From the NCBI RefSeq assembly GCF_014836675.1, contig NZ_JACSQK010000005.1, forward strand, positions 110,392 through 174,391: a DNA stretch of 64,000 nt. The letters run 5' to 3'. Positions 58,270-64,000 of the stretch are shown piece after piece; the first letter of the stretch is position 1, and each line of letters begins with the position of its first letter. A program made the position numbers and the translations under genes. The notes under the pieces are model-generated. The model ran no database searches and had not been told where the DNA came from. It saw only the letters and a list, made by a program, of their open reading frames with translations. Source of the stretch: Comamonas avium. GTDB lineage: Bacteria > Pseudomonadota > Gammaproteobacteria > Burkholderiales > Burkholderiaceae_C.

Positions 58270-59272
58270 TGATCTTTTGTTCTTTGATCAGTTTGCTCAA
58301 TTCTTCGGTATCTTTTTTGATGCGGTTGGCCAGGCCTTCGGGTGAGGTTCCCACCGTTTGCCAGCCCTGCTGAAACAACTTTTGGCGCACCTGCGGCGTG
58401 CGCGCAATCTCTACCAGAATGCCCGCCAGTTTGGTGCGAATGGCTTCAGGCATGGCATAGGGCGCAGCAAAGGCATTCCAGATCTGTAAATCGAAATTGC
58501 TGACCCCCGCTTCTGCCAGGCTGGGTACGCCGGGTGCCAGTGCACTGCGCCCGCTGGATGTGACGCCAATCAAACGCAGCTTGCCAGCTTGTGCCTGAGC
58601 CATGGCCAGCGCGGGAGGCAGCAGCGCCATTTGCAGCTGGCCGCCCATCATGGCCGTGGCCACTTGCGGGTAGCCGCTGTAAGGCACGTGAACGGGTGCA
58701 ATACCGCTGCGTGTTTTGAGCAGCTCAGTGCCCAAATGGCCGATGGTGCCCACACCAGGGGTGCCGTAGCTCCACTTATCTCCCGCCTGCTTGGCGGCAG
58801 CGAAGAAGGCTTTGGCGTCGGCGTCTTTGGCAACGCCGGGTTGTTCCAGCGGAGCCGTCAACACCAAGGGTGAAACACCAATGAGCGTCAAAGGTGCCAA
58901 GTCCTTGAGCGGGTCGTAAGTGGTAGCAGGGTTGAGGATTTTGGCAATCGTCATGTTGCCATTGATCATCAGGCCAATGGTGTGGTTGTCGCTAGCCCGT
59001 GCAACTTCTGTGGCACCAATGTTGCCGCCCGCACCGACCTTGTTTTCCACAATCACAGGTTGTCCAAGTATTTTGGACAAGGGCTCAGAGAACGTCCGGG
59101 CTGTGAGATCGGGCGAAGACCCTCCAGGAAAACCCACCACAATACGCACCGGTCTGGTGGGCCAGGTGTCCGCCGAAGGGCTTGCAAACACAGAAGTGGT
59201 GGCAGCGGCAGCAACCAGAGCTGAGCTAGCAGTCAAAACCGTACGGCGGGCAATCTGGTAGAGAGAAGTCAT
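58259..59272 (-). CDS. Bug/TctC family solute receptor
   Basis: A 337-residue periplasmic receptor of the Bug family. The signal peptide ends near VFASP; the mature start has RIVVGFPGGSSPDLTARTF and the ligand loop VENKVGAGGNIGATE. It is a single gene with no transporter membrane genes nearby. Ligand unknown. It shares the fold, but not close sequence, with the receptor at 22517-23530. Confidence 0.9.
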   Translation of the reverse strand: MTSLYQIARRTVLTASSALVAAAATTSVFASPSADTWPTRPVRIVVGFPGGSSPDLTARTFSEPLSKILGQPVIVENKVGAGGNIGATEVARASDNHTIGLMINGNMTIAKILNPATTYDPLKDLAPLTLIGVSPLVLTAPLEQPGVAKDADAKAFFAAAKQAGDKWSYGTPGVGTIGHLGTELLKTRSGIAPVHVPYSGYPQVATAMMGGQLQMALLPPALAMAQAQAGKLRLIGVTSSGRSALAPGVPSLAEAGVSNFDLQIWNAFAAPYAMPEAIRTKLAGILVEIARTPQVRQKLFQQGWQTVGTSPEGLANRIKKDTEELSKLIKEQKISNQ

Positions 59273-59318
59273 ATCGCGTGGTGCAGAAAATAGTGAGGAG
59301 TGAAGACGCCACTTCCCA

Positions 59319-59350
59319 AGAAAAAAGAAAGCCCGGAAATTATCCGGGCT
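59319..59350 (-). terminator. Rho-independent terminator of rpoH
   Basis: On the minus strand AGCCCGG-ATAATTT-CCGGGCT is followed by TTCTTTTTTCTT. It lies about 50 bp past the rpoH stop. Confidence 0.88.
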
Positions 59351-59400
59351 AGTCTGAGCAGCAATCTGGTCTTTTTCAGGCAGATAGCGCAGGAAGATGA

Positions 59401-60345
59401 TTAAGCAAACTCCACCAGCGCTTTTTTCATCTTTTTCATAGCTGCCACTTCAATCTGGCGAATGCGTTCGGCACTGACGCCATATTCAGCAGCCAGCTCG
59501 TGCAGTGTCATGCCGCCAGAACCATCGTCGTTCACCTTGAGCCAGCGCTCTTCCACGATGCGACGGCTGCGGTCATCCAGCATTTCCAGCGCTTGGCTGA
59601 TACCGTCGGTTGCAAGCATATCGCGCTGGCGTGTCTCGATCATGCTGGTAGGTTCATGCGAGGCATCTGACAAGTAGGCAATCGGGCCGAATGCATGCTC
59701 GCCATCATCGTTGGGGCTGGGGTCCAGCAAGACATCACCACCAGACAGACGTGTTTCCATCTCCATGACTTCTTCACGCTTGACGTTCAGCTTGGCGGCC
59801 ATGGCGTCGATCTGCTGAGCTGTCAGCGTTTCACGCTGGATCAGTTCATCGTCCATGGCAGCATCGGCCTGCATACCCTGCTTGAGTGAGCGCAGGTTGA
59901 AGAACAGCTTGCGCTGGGCCTTGGTGGTGGCCACCTTGACCATGCGCCAGTTCTTCAGAATGTACTCATGAATTTCAGCCTTGATCCAGTGCATGGCGTA
60001 GCTGACCAAGCGCACATTCTGCTCGGGGTCAAAACGCTTGACGGCCTTCATCAGGCCAACGTTGCCTTCTTGAATCAGGTCGCCATGTGGCAAGCCATAG
60101 CCCAGGTACTGGCGCGAAATGGAGACCACCAAGCGCAAGTGCGACATGATCAGGCGCCCGGCAGCATCCAGATCGTTGTGTTCTTTGAGTTTGTGGGCGT
60201 ACTCTTGCTCTTCCTCTGCGGTGAGCAGAGGCAAGCGGTTCACCGCAGTGATATAGGCATCCAGATTGCCCAGCGGCGGAACCAGCGCCCAAGGATTCGC
60301 AGGAGCCAAAGCAGAAGCAGCAAGTGTGCTAGTTTGGGTTGTCAT
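59401..60345 (-). CDS. rpoH: RNA polymerase sigma-32 factor RpoH
   Basis: A 314-residue heat-shock sigma factor. Region 2 includes LIQEGNVGLMKAVKRFDPEQ and the -10 binding block SYAMHWIKAEIHEYILKNWR; the RpoH box QRKLFFNLR at 144-152 identifies it as sigma-32. Region 4 ends in the helix-turn-helix TLHELAAEYGVSAERIRQIE. The ATG at 60345 follows AAAGGATGG. A perfect CIRCE element lies 32 bp upstream. Confidence 0.97.
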   Translation of the reverse strand: MTTQTSTLAASALAPANPWALVPPLGNLDAYITAVNRLPLLTAEEEQEYAHKLKEHNDLDAAGRLIMSHLRLVVSISRQYLGYGLPHGDLIQEGNVGLMKAVKRFDPEQNVRLVSYAMHWIKAEIHEYILKNWRMVKVATTKAQRKLFFNLRSLKQGMQADAAMDDELIQRETLTAQQIDAMAAKLNVKREEVMEMETRLSGGDVLLDPSPNDDGEHAFGPIAYLSDASHEPTSMIETRQRDMLATDGISQALEMLDDRSRRIVEERWLKVNDDGSGGMTLHELAAEYGVSAERIRQIEVAAMKKMKKALVEFA

Positions 60346-60376
60346 TGCATTCCATCCTTTCATCCATCGCTTCATA

Positions 60377-60403
60377 TTAGCACTCTCTGTGATTGAGTGC
60401 TAA
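60377..60403 (-). promoter_or_regulatory. CIRCE element (HrcA operator) upstream of rpoH
   Basis: TTAGCACTC-N9-GAGTGCTAA is present with no mismatch to the CIRCE consensus (60377-60385 and 60395-60403). It overlaps a TAATAT -10-like sequence on the minus strand, so HrcA binding would block rpoH transcription. The remaining part of the 340-bp gap, to 60685, shows nothing recognisable. Confidence 0.95.
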
Positions 60404-60685
60404 ATCAAAAGTTCCCCTAGATAATGGCGGTCTTCGAGAGCGCATGGGCTACCGATTGGCAGCAAATGTATAGCTGTGTGTTGCTGAGTTTTTCACGAGA
60501 ACAACGCTTTTATTTTGCAAGTTGTTGAATTTTTTCGGTGAATAGGGTTTTTGTCGCGTGGTTCTGGCTGTCTTGTGTCTGGGCGCCAGCAGGCCCTTGC
60601 TGCTTGTCACAAGCACGGGTCTTCAAAAACCAAAGTGATGTTCTTTGCTGTCTGAAGACCCGCTGCTATGGCGTTCAGCGAAGGA

Positions 60686-61582
60686 TCAACCCCATTTCAT
60701 TTCGCCTTTGGCGACCTTTGCACCTATTTGCAGGGCTGGGGCCAGACCTGCGGCGGGGTAGCGTTTGCTCATGGCTGCGATCAGCGCATCGCTATGCGGC
60801 GCTTTGGCCAGTTCTTCTTCAAACGCCAGCAGGTACTCCCGGGTGTAGTTCACGGCAGAGATATCCAGCGCGCTGTTGTTGGCCATGTGGCCGGGCACCA
60901 CTGTGGTGGGCTTGCGCGCAGCAATGGCATCCAGGTTCTGGATCCAGGCAGCACGTGACGCAGGTGTCGGGGTATCTGCGGTCCAGACGTGCAGGCCCGA
61001 GAAAATCAGTACACCACCGAATACGGCATTCAAAGAGGGCACCCACAGGTAGCGGCGGTTGCTCATACCCTGGGCCTTCACAATCTCGATGCTCTGGCCT
61101 TCCAGCGTCAGCGCAGGGCCATCAAAGGCTTCAGGAAAGATGATGTCGGTCAGTTTTTGCGGACCGTTCTCTTTGAGCTGGGGCGCCCATGTATCAATTT
61201 TCTTTTGTGCATTGGCGCGGATTGCGGCAATGGTTTCAGTCGCGGCAATGACTTTGGCGTTTGGAAATGCTTGCTTGATAGGCCCAAGGCTGAAGTAGTA
61301 GTCGGGGTCACTCTGGCTGATGTAGATCGTGGTCAGTGTCTTGCCTGAGGCTTGGATGGCCTCTGCCACAGCACGGCCATCAGGCAGTGAGAAACCTGCG
61401 TCGATCAGGATGGCCTCCCGGGCACCGGACAGCAGCACGGGTGCACGGAAGAAGCCTTTCTCGCCCGCAGGCAAGTGTTTCCATTGCAGTGGGGTGCTTG
61501 TGCTCGATAGGGCTGCGCAGCCTGCCATGGCGATGGTGGCGCCTGCGGCTGCAGCGGTTTGAACAAAATTTCGGCGGTTCAT
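60686..61582 (-). CDS. MBL-fold hydrolase-like protein with a degenerate metal site, Tat-like signal
   Basis: A 298-residue exported protein. The start MNRRNFVQTAAAAGATIAMAG is a Tat-type signal followed by a lipobox-like AGC. The fold is that of metallo-beta-lactamase proteins (ILIDAGFSLPDG, then VVPGHM), but the H-x-H-x-D-H site reads SQSDPDYYF, so the first two histidines and the final His are replaced. Metal binding must be altered or lost. It lies 41 bp after the DsbA-like gene in one unit. Confidence 0.8.
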   Translation of the reverse strand: MNRRNFVQTAAAAGATIAMAGCAALSSTSTPLQWKHLPAGEKGFFRAPVLLSGAREAILIDAGFSLPDGRAVAEAIQASGKTLTTIYISQSDPDYYFSLGPIKQAFPNAKVIAATETIAAIRANAQKKIDTWAPQLKENGPQKLTDIIFPEAFDGPALTLEGQSIEIVKAQGMSNRRYLWVPSLNAVFGGVLIFSGLHVWTADTPTPASRAAWIQNLDAIAARKPTTVVPGHMANNSALDISAVNYTREYLLAFEEELAKAPHSDALIAAMSKRYPAAGLAPALQIGAKVAKGEMKWG

Positions 61583-61623
61583 CAGGGTGCTCCTTTGGTC
61601 GATGTGGATAAAGAGAGAAGGCC

Positions 61624-62262
61624 TCAGGCTGCAGCCAGTTGGTCTACGAAGGTCTGCGGGTTGGACAGTGCTGCGTTTGAAGACATCAACTGGCGATGTC
61701 CATTCATCTCCACAATGAAGGCAGGCACACCACGTGCCCCAAATTGCGCAAGCAGTGCTTGCGCTTGTGCAATGCGGGCGCTGTTGGCTGCGATCAGGCT
61801 TGCATCTGGCTGGGCCAGCAGTTTTGCGGCGTCTTCAAGGCCAAGCGCATGGAGTAAAGATGCCAAGGTGCCAGGCTGCGTGATGTCGAGCCCGTCCACG
61901 TAACGTGCCTGCTGTATGGCTTTGAGTGCATGCCCCTCACGGCTGCGCGCTGTCAGGGCCACGGCCGTCAAAGCCAGCGTGGCAGGCGCGCTGTCAAACA
62001 TCTGCTGGTTGTCGGTCAGCACTTCATGGCGGTAGCGTTCGGTGAACCGCTGGCCTGTCAGCTGCTCAATGCGCTGGTCGTTGCTCCATGCGTAGGCCGC
62101 GAAATCCTCGCTCATCGGCCGTGCGCCTTCGCCAGAGAACAGTCCGCTGGGCAGCATTTGCAGCGCTATGTCTGTGCTGTCTGCCAGAGCTTGCACTGCG
62201 CCACCAGCGCCGTAGCACCATCCACACAGCGGGTCGTAGATGTAGTACAGGGTTTTGCGCAT
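61624..62262 (-). CDS. DsbA family (FrnE-like) thiol oxidoreductase
   Basis: A 212-residue cytoplasmic-type DsbA-fold protein. The active-site pair is CGWC in YIYDPLCGWCYGAGG at residues about 12-15, and the cis-proline loop is GVPAFIVEMNG. There is no signal peptide. CGGAG lies upstream of the ATG at 62262, favouring this start over one at 62280. It is divergent from a LysR regulator, its likely controller. Confidence 0.87.
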   Translation of the reverse strand: MRKTLYYIYDPLCGWCYGAGGAVQALADSTDIALQMLPSGLFSGEGARPMSEDFAAYAWSNDQRIEQLTGQRFTERYRHEVLTDNQQMFDSAPATLALTAVALTARSREGHALKAIQQARYVDGLDITQPGTLASLLHALGLEDAAKLLAQPDASLIAANSARIAQAQALLAQFGARGVPAFIVEMNGHRQLMSSNAALSNPQTFVDQLAAA

Positions 62263-62361
62263 AAAAAGGCTCCGTTTCATTCAATGCCGTGATGGTAGAA
62301 GTCCTGCATTGATGAATAAAGGGTGGTGAAATAGATGGACCGTATGTAAAAAGCAAACAAT

Positions 62362-63273
62362 ATGGAAGCAACCGATCTGAGTAACTTTGCCAATCTCAAG
62401 CGACTGGCCTATTTCGCTGCTGTGGCGGAGACCGGCAGTTTCACGGCCGCAGCAGACCGTCTTGGCATTACCAAAGCCGTGGTGAGCCAGCAGGTGGCGC
62501 GGCTGGAGAGAGAGTTCCGGACGACCTTGCTGACACGAACGACACGCAAGGTGGCACTGACAGCGGCTGGCAAAGGTTTTTATCAAAGGTGTGCGCTGAT
62601 CCTCAAAGAAGCGAGCGATGCCTTTGAGGAACTGGCCGAGGTAGCGGTAGAGCCTGCTGGGACTCTGCGTTTGACCGCACCGCTGGACTACGGCATCACC
62701 ACGATCGTGCCGGCCATTGCTGAATTCACACGGCGCTTTCCGCAATGCAAGGTCGATGCAGCGCTCAGCGACCAGTCCCTTGACCTCATGGCTGGGCAGG
62801 TGGAGCTGGCAATTCGCGTGGGCTGGCTGACAGACCTGCATTTGCAAGCACGGCAAATCGGGACATTTCGGCAGCTGCTGGTGGCTGCCCCTGGCTGGCT
62901 GTCGCAATCGGCACGGGTGACTGCGCCGAAAGACATTGAGGCACTGCCATTTGTGGCCAATACGGCATTGCGTGACCCCACACGCTGGAGTTTTTCGCAC
63001 CCTGCGCTAGAGCCTCAGAGCGTTGTTGTTCACCCGTGCATTTATCTGGATGCAACGCTGGCCGTGCGCGAGGCCGTGCGTCAGGGGGCGGGGCTGTCCA
63101 TCTTGCCGGACTACATGGTGGCGCAAGATTTGGCTGACGCAAGCTTGACCCATGTCTTGCCTGAGTGGGCGCTGCCCTCAGGGGGCATTCATGCCGTATT
63201 TCCGGCATCACGGTTTCGTCCAGCAAAGGTTCGGGCTTTTGTGGATCTTTTGCAGGAAAAGTTTTGTCATTAG
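62362..63273 (+). CDS. LysR family transcriptional regulator
   Basis: A 303-residue LysR protein of the AaeR/DsdC-like group. The helix-turn-helix is GSFTAAADRLGITKAVVSQQ (about residues 22-41), followed by a substrate domain with the usual LRLTAPLDYGITTIVPAIAEF. It is divergent from the DsbA/MBL unit across a 99-bp gap. It precedes the AT-rich region and ttrB but, being co-directional and 276 bp away, is probably not linked to them. Confidence 0.9.
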   Translation: MEATDLSNFANLKRLAYFAAVAETGSFTAAADRLGITKAVVSQQVARLEREFRTTLLTRTTRKVALTAAGKGFYQRCALILKEASDAFEELAEVAVEPAGTLRLTAPLDYGITTIVPAIAEFTRRFPQCKVDAALSDQSLDLMAGQVELAIRVGWLTDLHLQARQIGTFRQLLVAAPGWLSQSARVTAPKDIEALPFVANTALRDPTRWSFSHPALEPQSVVVHPCIYLDATLAVREAVRQGAGLSILPDYMVAQDLADASLTHVLPEWALPSGGIHAVFPASRFRPAKVRAFVDLLQEKFCH

Positions 63274-63549
63274 CCGTGCCAGACTCGCCCGTTTCAGCCC
63301 TTTTGGTGATGCCAAGCCTTGTTCAGCAATGAATAAAATAATTTGTTGAAAGGTAGTGGATCTCTATTTAATCAACGATTTGTGTATTTTAATTATTTGT
63401 TAATACTTCCTTAATTATTATTATTTAATATCACTGGTTTTGTTAAAAAATACAATAAAAACAATAACTTATATGATTGATGTGTGTCAATTTGAATAGG
63501 GTGCGAAGCATTTGAAAATCAGGGTATTCCTTCATAAAAGGATTTTCAA
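63274..63549 (+). promoter_or_regulatory. AT-rich spacer with the promoter of ttrB
   Basis: The region, especially about 63340-63480, is made almost wholly of A and T, in contrast to the roughly 60% GC of the rest. It contains many TTAATT and TATTTAAT words, a candidate FNR site (63477-63490) and the hairpin described separately. No ORF with a ribosome-binding site is seen in it. Confidence 0.6.
63477..63490 (+). promoter_or_regulatory. Candidate FNR-type site upstream of ttrB
   Basis: TTGAT-GTGT-GTCAA matches the FNR consensus (TTGAT-N4-ATCAA) at nine of ten positions. It lies about 66 bp before the ttrB start, and fits a tetrathionate reductase used without oxygen. A matching -10 is not clear. 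Confidence 0.5.
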
Positions 63550-63553
63550 ATGC
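63508..63553 (+). promoter_or_regulatory. Perfect 13-bp inverted repeat covering the ttrB ribosome-binding site and start
   Basis: GCATTTGAAAATC (63508-63520) and GATTTTCAAATGC (63541-63553) are exact complements with a 20-bp spacer. The right arm contains the GGA of the ribosome-binding site (AAGGA, 63538-63542) and the start ATG (63550-63552). In RNA it would hide the start; in DNA it could be an operator. Confidence 0.8.
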
Positions 63554-64000
63554 ATGAAAACCATATTAGTCCCACACCTTCGAATACAAAGCGGAGTTTC
63601 TTGCAAGAGTTGGTCGCTTTGGCCACCGGCTTTGGCCTGGCTGGTAGCGCTAACGCTGCGCAGCCGGAACCGGACTTCCAGCCACAGCGCCGCCCCGGCA
63701 TGCAGGGCAAGCGTTTTGGCATGCTGGTTGACATGCGTAAATGCATTGGCTGCCAGGCATGCACCGTCAGCTGCTCTGTAGAAAACTTGCCCCCTATTGG
63801 CCAGTTCAGAACGACAGTGCTGCAGTACGAGATCAGCCAGCCAGGGGCCAGCGCTCCTGCCATGGTGAGCTTGCCGCGCCTGTGCAACCACTGTGACAAC
63901 CCTCCCTGCGTTCCTGTTTGCCCGGTGCAAGCAACCTTCCAGCGCACGGACGGCATCGTCCTGGTGGACAACGAGCGCTGCGTGGGCTGCGGGTACTGCG
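63550..64000 (+). CDS. ttrB: Tetrathionate reductase-type iron-sulfur subunit TtrB, 3' end cut by window
   Basis: The first 150 codons of a four-cluster ferredoxin-type protein. A signal-like start with KRSFLQ and a hydrophobic stretch resembles the TtrB Tat-type leader. Cluster cysteines are at 65, 68, 71 and 75 (CIGCQACTVSC), 112, 115, 120 and 124 (CNHCDNPPCVPVCP) and 144, 147 and 150. The blocks GQFRTTVLQYEI and PRLCNHCDNPPCVPVCPVQ strongly resemble Salmonella TtrB, which passes electrons to the TtrA molybdenum subunit. ATG 63550 is the first start after an in-frame stop at 63535. ttrC and ttrA would be expected beyond the window. Confidence 0.85.
   Translation, partial: MHENHISPTPSNTKRSFLQELVALATGFGLAGSANAAQPEPDFQPQRRPGMQGKRFGMLVDMRKCIGCQACTVSCSVENLPPIGQFRTTVLQYEISQPGASAPAMVSLPRLCNHCDNPPCVPVCPVQATFQRTDGIVLVDNERCVGCGYC

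Overview
The window is a dense, roughly 60% GC stretch of proteobacterial chromosome. Gene content and order point to a betaproteobacterium of the family Comamonadaceae, probably Comamonas or a close relative. Pointers are two Bug-type (TctC) solute receptors, an aspartate-transcarbamoylase-type dihydroorotase homologue followed by a PlsC acyltransferase, a urtABCDE/ureA-ureJ-ureBC locus, a coxBA-ctaG-coxC-SURF1-Sco-rpoH block, and dispersed intergenic palindromes of a kind common in this family. No phage, insertion sequence or CRISPR array was seen. Family and species are inferred, not shown.

Layout: 1-6.2 kb holds a 5'-truncated degenerate dihydroorotase (PyrC'), PlsC, a flavin disulfide oxidoreductase, DUF423, an ArsC-like protein and two small-family proteins. 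From 6.3 to 13.0 kb the minus strand carries urease genes (ureA, ureJ, a small ORF, ureB, ureC, a GNAT, ureE, a Gdx-type SMR exporter, ureF, ureG), interrupted by one plus-strand gamma-glutamylcyclotransferase-like gene. From 13.3 to 19.3 kb the plus strand carries the urea ABC transporter urtABCDE. The 327-bp space between ureA and urtA holds two back-to-back sequences that match the sigma-54 promoter consensus exactly, plus repeats with NtrC-like half-sites. From 19.4 to 25.4 kb there are a DUF333 lipoprotein, an M48 protease, an Hsp20 and a LysR/Bug/pcaB/pcaC group. From 25.4 to 30.1 kb the minus strand carries the displaced ureD, a nucleoside deaminase and an NMT1-type ABC transporter, again with sigma-54-like promoters. 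Together 6-30 kb looks like a nitrogen-scavenging region: urea import, urease and maturation, and uptake and deamination of a further, unidentified nitrogen compound.

From 30.3 to 49.9 kb lie mostly housekeeping genes: thioesterase, MarR-MATE pair, patatin lipoprotein, CBS protein, SH3 protein, tRNA-Arg(CCT) beside an unusual decameric tandem repeat, tamB-tamA, a CoxE-like VWA protein with a MoxR ATPase, cytochrome c4, DUF1841, LysE, MaoC, trmL, comF and a BioC-like methyltransferase. From 50.4 to 58.1 kb is the aa3-type cytochrome oxidase operon. Its subunit II is a three-part fusion (CuA, cytochrome c, OmpA-like), and the heme A genes ctaA/ctaB that usually sit before the Sco gene are absent. 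From 58.3 kb on are a Bug receptor, rpoH with a perfect CIRCE element, an MBL/DsbA/LysR group, and, after a very AT-rich spacer, the first 150 codons of a tetrathionate-reductase-type iron-sulfur subunit (ttrB). The ttrB start codon and ribosome-binding site lie in a perfect 13-bp inverted repeat.
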